In this document: one piece after another, positions 48,804 through 64,000 of the stretch
Position numbering within the stretch: the first letter of the stretch is position 1
Layout: each line of letters begins with the position of its first letter
Assembly (NCBI RefSeq): GCF_022201045.2
Contig: NC_068559.1
Location: 19,711,501 to 19,775,500, forward strand
Reading direction: 5' to 3'
DNA length: 64,000 nt
DNA from: Citrus sinensis
Taxonomy: Eukaryota > Streptophyta > Magnoliopsida > Sapindales > Rutaceae
Notes under the pieces: model-generated
Seen by the model: only the letters and a program-made list of their open reading frames with translations
Databases searched by the model: none
Told to the model about the DNA's origin: nothing
Position numbers and translations under genes: made by a program

Positions 48804-49183
48804 AGGGATGGCAAATTGATGGCCCGGGCCGGGCCTTTTCAAGCCTATGTTATTGAAAATATAGGACTCAGACTTAGGCCGAGCTTGGGCCGATACGTGA
48901 TTCCGCATATTTTTTTTTTTTTTATTGTAAACTTTAATAAGTTAATAATTAATTATGAATTAAAAAAATAATTATTTTAAAATAATATAATAAATAATGA
49001 TGAAGCAATTAAATGCTTACATGTTTGGTATTAAGGTTCAAATGAGAGTCTAGTGTTGTAACTTTAAGTTTTTTTTTAATACTTATTGATTTATGAATTA
49101 TGAATTTTTATTTTTATTTCTTTTTTATATTTTAATTTATTGTTTTAATTAATAAATTTATATTTAAAAAATAGAGGATCGGG
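48804..49183. mobile_element. Truncated hAT-type end
   Basis: It starts AGGGATGGCAAATTGATGGCCCGGGCC, a typical plant hAT terminus with GC-rich subterminal motifs (GGGCCGGGCC, GGCCGAGCTTGGGCC), then becomes AT-rich. No matching right end was found before the next element at 49192, so it seems truncated or interrupted. Confidence 0.4.
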
Positions 49184-49191
49184 TCAGCTAA

Positions 49192-50058
49192 CTATGGCCA
49201 ATGGGCAACTGTCGGCCCACCAATTTGGTGGGCTGTGCCGTGCGTACCTTTTTTTAGTTGAGCCCAACACGGCCCACGGCATGAGCGGGCTCGTACCGTG
49301 CCGTGGGCCGTACCCAAAAAAAGCCCACCAACTTTTTTTTTTTAGCGTGCTTAAAAAAGTCAACGTGCTTGACGTGCTTTTTTAAGCCTACCAACATAAT
49401 AATAATAATAATAACAATAATAATAATAATAATATTTATAATTTTATTTATTAAAATCATGATATTTACTTATTTACTTATTCATTTAATAAATTATAAA
49501 CATAAATAAATAATTAAATAAATATCATAAATAAAATTAAATATCATAAATAACATTATTCATTTAATAAATATCATATATAAAATTATGATATTTATAA
49601 TTTTATTTATTAAAATCATGATATTTACTTATTCATTTAATAAATTATAAACATAAAAAATTAGAATATTTATTTAAACTAAGATTTAATGATTTAAATT
49701 AATTTTTACAAGTCTATGCTAAAAAATATATTAAAACATTTAATTTCAAGATATTTTACTTTAATTTCATAACATTTTATATTTACTTTTTGTTAAAAAA
49801 ATTTACTTAGATATATTTTGGCCCACGTGCTATTAATGGCTCATGGGCCGCGTGCTAGCCCACTAATGAACCGTGCTTATTACGTGCTTTTTCGCGTGCC
49901 GTGCTTTGGCTCATCTCTAATCGTGCCGTGCTTTAAGGCCTGCGTGCCTAAAATTCTAGGCCCGGCACGGCCCGCGTGCGTGCTGTGCCGTGCCTCGTGC
50001 CTCACCGAAGCGTGCTCGTGTCGTGCCACGTACCGCCCGACCCATTGGGCATCTCTAC
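49192..50058. mobile_element. Non-autonomous hAT-like element with 8-bp TSD
   Basis: The left end CTATGGCCAATGGGC and right end GACCCATTGGGCATCTCTAC are inverted repeats. The 8-bp duplications TCAGCTAA (49184-49191) and TCAGCTGA (50059-50066) match at 7 of 8. Both subterminal regions are GC-rich with many GTGCCGTGC and GCCCAC repeats, while the core is AT-rich with an ATA trinucleotide run (49398-49434) and a direct duplication (about 49434-49505 repeated at about 49593-49658). It has no transposase ORF. Confidence 0.6.
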
Positions 50059-50390
50059 TCAGCTGACCGGAACTTTTCGCCAACTTTAAAATGAACGGCA
50101 CTGACAATAGCGATTTGAAATATGAATTTTTTTAAAATAAAACTTTATTAATTAAACACACAAGCACATATTACATGAGATCATTATTTAATTTAACATT
50201 TCACAAAAAAGCTGAAGAAAAACACTAAATTTTGAATGTCCCTTCATTTAATTATTATTCTTATACTTTGACTGTTCACTAGTTTAATCGCTTCGAACAT
50301 TGACGAGTCTCTTATGTGCAAACTAAAATATAAAAGCCACAAAGATTCCTTTCATCCTTCTTGCTAGCTGATTATGCCTTTGTAGTTTGT

Positions 50391-50726
50391 AAGGGCGGTG
50401 AATTGAATCGGGTTGACATTCGGCCTCGCATAACCCGTAAATGGTGTAGGCTGGGAGGGTTGGGCTTTTAGAAAAGGCTCATTTTCCAATTTAGTATTGT
50501 TTCAGAACTAGAAAAGTGTAAAAATAAATAAATTAATCAAAATAATTACGGAAAAAAACAAATAATAACATCGCCAAGTAAATCCAGAAGTTCAAAGTTT
50601 AAAAATCAAACCAATATTTTATTTTTCATCTAAATTTTAATATAATATATATATTATTTAATAATTTATTAAAAAATATAACTTTGAGTTTGCGGATTGG
50701 GTTGTGTTGGGCTCAATGCCCACCTT
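50391..50726. mobile_element. Possible small hAT-like relic
   Basis: The left end AAGGGCGGTGAATTGAATCGGG and the reverse complement of the right end (AAGGTGGGCATTGAGCCC) are loosely similar, and both subtermini carry CGGGTTG/GGGTTGTG words. No duplication is seen. Confidence 0.35.
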
Positions 50727-50930
50727 ATCTATTTTATTTAATAATTATTTTTTCCTTTCACCCAAAAAAAAATGTTGGTAATACATCTGAACCAATTGTC
50801 ATAGACTTATATATAAGGATAAATTTCATAAGCTCATGAATTGAAAATTCATAAAATTTCTTTACGTATTTTATGTTCAGCCCCTTGGGTTTACATAATT
50901 ATGTTATAGAATTATGTTGACTGGTTCTTA

Positions 50931-51202
50931 AAGTACGTTTGGGATTGAGGTTGGACAGCTGTAACTTAAAAGCTACATCACTAAATTTTTTTGTAAACAC
51001 TACCTGATATACCTTGGAAGCTATATTAACATGATTTTTCATTTGTATAATAAAAAATCTATTATATTTTTAATTTTTTTAAAAAAATTATTATTTAAAA
51101 TTTATTATTATTACACATGATTAACTTTTATTTAATAATTATAATTTTTTTCTACAGCAACTGTAATTTAAAAACTATAACACCTCAATCCCAAACGCAC
51201 CC
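50931..51202. mobile_element. Tourist-like MITE, 272 bp
   Basis: Ends AAGTACGTTTGGGATTGAGG and CCTCAATCCCAAACGCACCC, flanked by TTA (50928-50930 and 51203-51205). Same family as the elements at 3014-5367 and 54916-55188. It has no ORF. Confidence 0.75.
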
Positions 51203-51327
51203 TTAATTTGACCTCCTCAAGTTTATAGATTTTATGTTATGTTGCTCAATTTTATAGTTTCGCCATTATAATCTTGTCCAATCAAAATTTTGGACCATTG
51301 ACAACATGACATGTTATTTTTATTATT

Positions 51328-51411
51328 TTCCATTAATTTTGTTATAGCACCATATTATTTCTACAAAATTTCCATTAATTTTGTTATATCACCATATTAT
51401 TTCTACAAAAA
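51328..51411. repeat. Tandem duplication of 42 bp, two copies
   Basis: CCATTAATTTTGTTATA, then CACCATATTATTTCTACAAAA, recurs with a 42-bp offset (51330 and 51372) and only one or two changes, a recent local duplication. Confidence 0.7.
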
Positions 51412-52504
51412 ATTTACCATTGCGGACAATCAATTTTTTTATTTTAAATTTCATCTCAAATAATTCATTAAATGGTCGACAATTCTTTATTAGATCTAAG
51501 TGAATTAATTGTATTATCTTATTAACTAATTGATGAATACCATACCATTGAAGATAATTTTTTGGGATAAAAAATTCAAAATATATAGCACTGTTCAAGG
51601 AGTTTTACATTCATTAAAATCAAACTCGAAAAAATATGAATTTATAATTTATATTGCTTCTACCTCTTAAAATAAAATAAAATAAAAAAACGAAAGGAAG
51701 GATTGAGCAAAGACTAAATATATTTTTAAGTTTTAACCCTTATGCCCCCTAGAACTTAAACTCAGATGGTCAAACGGAACAAAGATCTAATTAAAAAATC
51801 ACTCGATTAATCTGCCTTTTACGTCTTCCATTGAGTACGCGAACAAATTGAATAATTTATACATTTTAAATAAGCAAAAATCATTTAGGCAAAATATCAA
51901 TTGCCATGTCAACACATTTATGAGTTTTGTCCTCACAAAAGATTCTAGACAGGGAAAGGAAACACCGAAGGATGAATACGTCTCACAAGCGAGTGATACG
52001 ATCCAGTCGAGTTGGAAGCTGCGTGGTGTGGCATCTTCTTTGCCCAGCGGCCGGTAGGTACAACCGCCGGACAAGGGACCCACAACTTAAAAAGAAAAGG
52101 TTCGTATGGCTATTTTGTAACTGTCCACTGCCTCTAGAAAACTTCACGTGGCCACGTGGTTTTAATCACCACATACCTGTCGTGCAGGTTACGGTAAGGA
52201 TATCCTCTTTCCACTTTCTATATCCGTGTGTATTTTTAAACCGCATAGCATACGGTTACGTATACTTAAGTTCTTGATATGAAAGGGTGAGGGTAAATAA
52301 GTCATTTAAATAATGTTGTCGAGACCTGAGACTCTATACGGTGTATATATACTAGAACTGAATTTTGTCGATAAATTAATATATGAGCTCTCACATATAC
52401 GAGAGACTCAAAATCTCAACTCTAAAAATGAAATAAGAAAGTGATTGACCAATTCAAGTAAGAAATTGTTACCATTTGATATTATATCTTTAAAATAAAT
52501 ATTT
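51412..52504. other. Intergenic DNA
   Basis: I see no gene. 51930-52260 is richer in G and C than its flanks, but open frames there have no family features. Confidence 0.35.
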
Positions 52505-52631
52505 TAGCACTGGATCACACTACGTTATGTTTATCGTAACGTACATCCACATACAGCAACAGTTCTCATGATGAGATCCGCTATTGTTACTATGTGTGGC
52601 GTACGTTACGATTAACGTAACGTAGCACTGG
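52505..52631. repeat. Near-perfect palindrome with 9-bp direct flanks
   Basis: Arms of about 45 bp (TACGTTATGTTTATCGTAACGTAC... and ...GTACGTTACGATTAACGTAACGTA) close on a centre TCTCATGATGAGA, so the unit can form a hairpin of about 110 bp. TAGCACTGG occurs on each side (52505-52513 and 52623-52631), as for a Mutator-type 9-bp duplication. It could be a miniature foldback element. Confidence 0.6.
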
Positions 52632-54509
52632 CCTTTACCACATGGTTATGAATATTTTTCAATATAAATGCAAGCCGGCTACTTTTTTAATATCAAATTG
52701 AACGTGTAAATGACCTTTAATTAATGTATTAATTCAAGCATTACTAAATTTATTATTATAATAATTTTGTAACACGTTTAAATTCAAATATGCGACACGC
52801 CACTCAATTGATTGATTGGATGAAGATATTTATAACGTTTGATCATTTTGGCAATATAATATTATAGGCTTTTAAAAGCAAAAGAGAGAGAATTCAATCA
52901 ATTCATCATCACTCACGTAAAAGAAGAAAGAACTGGGTCGGATCTACTTTTAGAATAGTCATAAGAAAGGAAGAATTAGTTGGATACCTTTGTCTGGTTT
53001 AACGTGCTCCATGTGTTGAGTACTTTGCTTTGGTGATTTGAGTTACTCAATTTAGAAATTGGAATGCTACCTACTTTTATTAAAAAAAAAAAAACATTAA
53101 TTGCATTATTTTACTAATTAACTACCTTTTGTACACATATACATTATGTGTTAATAGAAATTATATAATACGTAACGATAGTGTTGCTATTAATAGAAAT
53201 TATAACATATAATGAAAAAGTTGTAGTGACGATTGCAACTTTACAGACACTGCACTGCATACATAACATGACCCTTTTGATATATCTTTACGTAACCCTA
53301 AATACGTGAGCATATAATTACTCTTTATCTTCATCGGTTTATATTCCTTGGGCACTTTTACTCAATCTCTGTTAATTGTTCAGTCGGTGGAGTGCCAGTT
53401 TTAATCACAGATACGATGAGTTCCCACTTTGAGTTGATGTTCATGCTTTTATTCCATTATTGGTGAACGTATAGTTCAAATTATTCAAAGATAAGGCAAC
53501 ATCTTGGGCACACATGTCCTTCAAAATCACAGCATATTGTTTAATATCAAGGGTTTCTTTTTGGGAAAAAAAATATTTTAAATTATTTTTAAGAAAATTA
53601 CCATGCCACACATATATAGATACCAGCATTTGCATTTTTGTATAGCCTAACTATTTACTGCTGGTACCTGAAAATATCTTTAGACATATGTTGTGTCAAC
53701 TTGGGTTTTAGCCAGAATTTTAATACCATGATGATAATTTTCTAAAAATAATGTATTTGTTTCAATTTTCATGCCATTAATATTCTTTGTTTGGGCAACT
53801 TCAGAGTAATTAATGGTATATGATATTAATAGCAATTATCATTTCATTTGTTATCTTAAGGAAATCAACTTTTCTTTCTCCCTTCCACCCCCCACCCAAA
53901 CCCCCTCTTTTTGTATTTGTAATAGCAAAAACGAGGATGCGTTGTCTAAATTTGTGTAATCTTTGTAATCTTTCTCTTTCTTTCACCATCTTACTTTTAA
54001 GCAAAAGAAATCAATGATTGAATGATAGTGACAAAAGATCTGCTTTCAATTTTTATTTATTTTTAAACTTCAATTTCTTTTTAATTAATCTTATGTTCAA
54101 TGTTAATTAGCCTTGCCGGTGAGTGGCTATAACGTTGTTAAATCATTCAAAAGTTGACTCAGAAAGGGAATATATAATTTCATTAACCCAATGCCTTCGC
54201 TGCTCCATTCTTTGAATTGATTTGAAACAGCTCTCGTTACTAAATTACAGAATATTACACGAAAAGAAAGAAAGAAGAGATAAGACCATCCAAAAATATT
54301 TGTTTTTATCTCTTTGGACTTATTGTTTCCATTTCCACTATATTTTATAATAGGGGAAATTTTATTGGAAGAATAGTACAATTGTTAATTTTTATTTGGT
54401 TTTGCCTATGGCTTTTATATTGCTAATTGAATCAATTGCTTTTTAATTAATTATGTCAACGCAACCTATTGTTGACCTGTGAGGGGCCTGGTTTAAGAGA
54501 ACTTATTTA
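52632..54509. other. Intergenic DNA
   Basis: AT-rich. I see no gene or bordered element. Confidence 0.35.
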
Positions 54510-54751
54510 GATTCTAGCTTTGAGGTTGGACAGTTTAGTTTAAACAGTTATAACATTAAAGTGTTTAATATAATTATTGTAGTTTGAAAATTAAATTGAT
54601 TTAATCTTACACTAATATGATAAAAAAATCTACAATTTTTTTATTATTTTTATCAAAATTATTATTTTAAAAATCATGCTTATTACATCAACTTTTATCT
54701 TACAATAATTGTTATATAAAAGTAACGGTATCTTAATATCAAACAGAATCA
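54510..54751. mobile_element. Decayed Tourist-like MITE
   Basis: The left GATTCTAGCTTTGAGGTTGGACAG and right TATCTTAATATCAAACAGAATCA correspond to this window's Tourist-like family but are strongly diverged. TTA is present on both sides (54507-54509 and 54752-54754). Confidence 0.5.
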
Positions 54752-54915
54752 TTATCTAGATGACTATTTTTACAAAATTATTAATGGCGAGTATGCCGAA
54801 TCATAAATTGAACGCCAAATGATTACTTCCCTCATTAAAAATTACCTAAATGAATAAACCTTAATGTGTCCCCATAATTCTTATATCATATAGTCACATT
54901 GTTGTAGGAATCTTA

Positions 54916-55188
54916 GGGTGCGTTTGGGATTGAGGTGCTGTAGCTTTTAAGCTACAGTTGCTGTGAAAAAAAAACTGTAATTATGAAACAAAAGTTAATA
55001 ATATATAATAAATATAAATTTTAAATAATAATTTTAATAAAATTATTAAAGATATAATAAATTTTATATTATACAAGTGAAAAATCATATCAACATAGCT
55101 TAAAAGCTACAACAGTTAGTGTTTACCAAACACTTTAGTGCTGTAGCTTTTAAGCTACAGCTGCCCAACCTCAATCCCAAACGCACCC
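54916..55188. mobile_element. Tourist-like MITE, 273 bp, best preserved
   Basis: The TIRs GGGTGCGTTTGGGATTGAGG and CCTCAATCCCAAACGCACCC are perfect inverted repeats, with TTA on both sides (54913-54915 and 55189-55191). CTGTAGCTTTTAAGCTACAG, itself a near-palindrome, occurs close to both ends. It has no ORF. Intact ends suggest it is the youngest copy here. Confidence 0.85.
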
Positions 55189-55191
55189 TTA

Positions 55192-57662
55192 ATCATGATT
55201 TGACAATTTGAAGGCATTAACATATAATAATAGTAAAATCCTTCTTCCCCCCGGATATATCTACTGATTAAAAAAAAAAATTGAAAGATGATGATAATGT
55301 GAATATATTCTAATGCTAGATACTTCCCAACAACTTTGGATCTGTATTATATAACATAAGAAAAGCCAAAACCCTAGCAAACTTATAATAAAATCTTTTT
55401 GAGTTAAAAGAGATTCTTATACATGTACATATAACTATCCAATAAAATTACCATAATGTGTACATCATCATATACATATCATGATTATATTGGTTTATTG
55501 TATGTATACCTTCGATGCGGTGGGTCTTTCTTTCTCATTATGACACTCATCTTAAATACTTGATCATTTAGTTCGTATTTCATTAGAGTCTTTATTTGTA
55601 TTTGAGTGTCACCTCCAATGCTGCTTCCAAACATTTTAAAATGACTTTACAAATGAAACATTGTAGAACAATATTTTTAAACTTATTTAATTTGAATACT
55701 TAGTTGACACTATAGGAATATTTTACAAAAAGTTTAACAATTTTGATAAAAATAAAATAGTAAGTATTAAGACGAGTTGTAACATAACCAAGTCAAATCT
55801 GCACCTAAAAATACTGTGCCATTTTGCATTCATTTGAAGTTTATCTTTTTACTTCTAAAGGATATTGTACGATATGTCCATAAAATCAAACCAAGTTCAA
55901 GTTAAAGTAAGGCTATAGATGTGTGGTTATTTATTCCTAATTTTGTCTTAACTCAAGCTTAATTAACGGCCTTGGGTTTGAAACTATGATGGATTAACCC
56001 TAGATCAAATTGAGATTAACCCTAATTCTCAACCCTCTTAATTTACATGATTAATAACGACAACGGACCGAATCTCTTTGCTTAGTCTTTGTTCTTTTAA
56101 TATTTTGTTGGGTAGATGTTGACTGTAAAACCCTTTTCTGTCTTCAAATTTCAGCCAATCCCAGTTATTCATGAGCCTTCTGGTCAAAATTAATGGCTTC
56201 TGCTTTGGATTTTCTTTTCTTTTAGCTATTTGTCCCTCGTTATGTAATGGGTTGTTAGGAACAAATCACCAACATTTTGAATCCTCAAATCAAATCTTTT
56301 GTTCGCCAATATAGCCGTCATTTTAGAAGTTTCAAAACCATTCTGTCATAAACATATATTTTTTTTCCTGTTTAAAAAAAATATAATTTTTTTACTTACG
56401 ATAAAATTCAAATTAATTAATTTTTAATCATAAACTGGGTCAATTTAAAAGTAGGATAAAATGTCAGCAGAGCGTTTGGTGTGCGGCTGGTTTTCAGATA
56501 CCCCATAACCGATGAGATTAAAACAAATGTTCAAAACTCAAAAGAGGTTGGTGACGGTTGTTTAATTAATAAATTTATCCATTAATTTCACTTCGAGACT
56601 CCCGAGAAAACGTGTTCCTCAAAAACATTTTTGACATGTGCTGCACATGTATTTTTGTTTTTATTTTTCCATTCACATAGTCGGATACCTATTTCAATGG
56701 CTAATAATTATATTTTGCCACCCGGTTTATGTATCATAATTGAAGTTTAACTCGAAAATATTAGTAATGAGAGAAGCTATTTAGTGCTTATGGAGGAGCA
56801 TTACTCCTTCTCTGTTCAATACTTACTATACGAATATGTGTATTATCATAATTAATTGAAATATATACACGTGCTCAATACCAAATGAAAAAAGAGCAGT
56901 GTTCTAAGAGTATTTGTGATTTTTTTAAACTATACGTAAAAGAGAATATTTACTTAACAAAACACACGGAGAGATTCAAAGTCACAACTTCAAAATTAAT
57001 GTGAAAAAATTTAAGTTCTCCGGTCACTCGACTCAAGTTCAAGAAGGATTGACACATGTAACAAACATGTTAGATAGTATGTACAACCACTAATAACACT
57101 TTCCCATTTTAAAGATATAGCCTAGAGGACTACTTCATGTTACCTTGGAAAATTTATTTTCGGCTTTAAGCCTTTAACGTTGAACTAAAGAATAGGAGAT
57201 GATGGTAAAATTTGAATGATTGGTACAAGTGTGGCAACTATATTTTCAATATGATTTGCAAAGGTTTCCGGTAGGAGCGTGTCTGGACTCCCGTGTCTCT
57301 CTCGGCCTTCCACGTGGGTCTACGAATTATTATTCTACGAATAAAAAAATAAAATAAAAACCCCACGCGGCATAATACTAAGTCCCAAAAACACTTTTCA
57401 GAAAGAAACGACGCGTACGGGTTAATTCTGGAAACAGAAAAGAGATTCCCGAAATTCTCTCGGCCTCCCACCCGGCACCCCGCCCAAACAAAAGAACGAA
57501 TCTCTCAATTCACCCCTAAACTTCACCGCTAATTACACCTCAATGCCACTACTACCGTACTTAACTCGCATTATCCGTATTTTTTTTAAAAAAAAATTTG
57601 TAATTGGATAAGCATTTAAAAAGAAAAAAAATTACTAAAAAGATGGGAAATTAATAACACTC
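55192..57662. other. Intergenic DNA and MPK20 upstream region
   Basis: I see no gene. 57260-57520 is GC-richer and contains CACGTGG (57311-57317), a G-box-like word about 350 bp before the MPK20 TATA element. Confidence 0.35.
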
Positions 57663-57670
57663 TATAAATA
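57663..57670 (+). promoter_or_regulatory. TATA box of MPK20
   Basis: TATAAATA, followed after about 50 bp by a TTTCTCTCTCTCAC pyrimidine initiator (57721-57734). This predicts a leader of roughly 400 nt before the ATG at 58120. Confidence 0.5.
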
Positions 57671-57743
57671 TATATATTCCTAGATTCACGACAAAAATAC
57701 ATTCAATTGAAAAAAAAATATTTCTCTCTCTCACATATATTGT

Positions 57744-57827
57744 ATGCGGAGCTTGCTTCTCCATACTGTCGGTGTTGAGATCTTGCAGCATCTACACTCA
57801 ACGTCGTCGTCTGGCGGTCGCTTTTAA
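57744..57827 (+). CDS. uORF 1 in the MPK20 leader (27 codons)
   Basis: ATG at 57744, TAA at 57825-57827. It encodes 27 residues beginning MRSLLLHTVG. It lies between the predicted start of transcription and the MPK20 ATG. It exists only if the leader is not spliced out here. No peptide homology is recognised. Confidence 0.35.
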   Translation: MRSLLLHTVGVEILQHLHSTSSSGGRF

Positions 57828-57906
57828 AAAAAAATTAAAAGCAAAGCGTAAGTGCGGTTCAAGATCGCAGTACCTGTAAACCTGCTCGCTCGTGTTGATC
57901 ATATTT

Positions 57907-58023
57907 ATGTTAGTTGAGGGCAATGGTTATTCGGTTGTGAGTGAGAGTCGTATGAGGAGAGGATTGTGGTGGGACTGCGGCCTTGTCATCAGGAGCAGAG
58001 GCAGATGGGGCAAATGCGGCTAA
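57907..58023 (+). CDS. uORF 2 in the MPK20 leader (38 codons)
   Basis: ATG at 57907 with a second in-frame ATG at 57952, TAA at 58021-58023. A five-codon uORF (57923-57940) overlaps it in another frame. It ends 97 nt before the MPK20 ATG. Presence in the mature mRNA is inferred. Confidence 0.35.
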   Translation: MLVEGNGYSVVSESRMRRGLWWDCGLVIRSRGRWGKCG

Positions 58024-58119
58024 TTTGAATCTCCACATTTCTGAAAATAAAACATTTTCAATTTTCACTTCATTATCTCTCCGTTGCTTAAATTATTTTG
58101 TTCAGTTTTCAACTAAATT

Positions 58120-64000
<5,881 letters not shown>

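Noticed and set aside
49194-50107. Open frames in GC-rich stretches at 49.2 and 49.8-50.1 kb
   Set aside because: They are translations of repeated GTGCCGTGC/GCCCAC units at the ends of a hAT-like element.
57238-57471. 77-codon minus-strand frame (MGGRENFGNLF...)
   Set aside because: It lies in the GC-rich promoter side of MPK20 and has no family features.

Overview
This is a 64 kb piece of a plant nuclear genome. The genes have many AT-rich introns with GT-AG borders, and the families are plant-specific: a GBF-interacting protein, a clade-A AT-hook (AHL) protein, a PLS-class PPR protein, an X8/CBM43 protein, a land-plant GPAT and a TDY-type MAP kinase. Intergenic DNA is AT-rich and full of small DNA-transposon relics. 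It is a eudicot. A woody rosid such as Citrus is possible, but that is a guess.

Layout: 1-1597 is the 3' end and LTR of a Ty3-like retrotransposon. 1598-7195 is a transposon graveyard, with a four-level nested stack at 3014-5367. Nine protein genes follow: GIP1-like (+, 10 coding exons, 7196-14331), AHL16/TEK (+, 15164-15961), a PPR protein (-, 16134-17822), an X8-domain protein (+, 21085-22798), a basic-secretory-protease-like protein without its zinc motif (+, 25428-26315), GPAT1 (-, 28487-30384), PRS4 (+, 34985-38605), a MEI2-like RNA-binding protein (-, 12 coding exons, 39497-45482) and MPK20 (+, from 58120, running off the window end). 47-57.6 kb has no intact gene, only transposon relics and one frameshifted coding scrap. 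I joined the exons by hand; every join keeps the reading frame and, except for one GC-AG intron, uses a GT donor with an AG acceptor.

Seven of the nine genes match, as I recall it, one short run of Arabidopsis chromosome 2 (At2g42880 to At2g42940: MPK20, ML2, BSP, PRS4, PPR, X8, AHL16). The window therefore looks like an old conserved syntenic block with local rearrangement; the GIP1-like and GPAT1 genes are the two that do not belong to that run. The genes do not form a pathway. They are independent eukaryotic transcription units, although AHL16/TEK and GPAT1, and perhaps MPK20, have published roles in tapetum or pollen development.

I found no tRNA or rRNA gene, no CRISPR array and no intact transposase. 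The most unusual items are the nested transposon stack with readable target-site duplications, the probable pseudoprotease, three perfect TGACGTGGC boxes in the LTR, upstream ORFs before MPK20, and a palindrome of about 110 bp at 52.5 kb.
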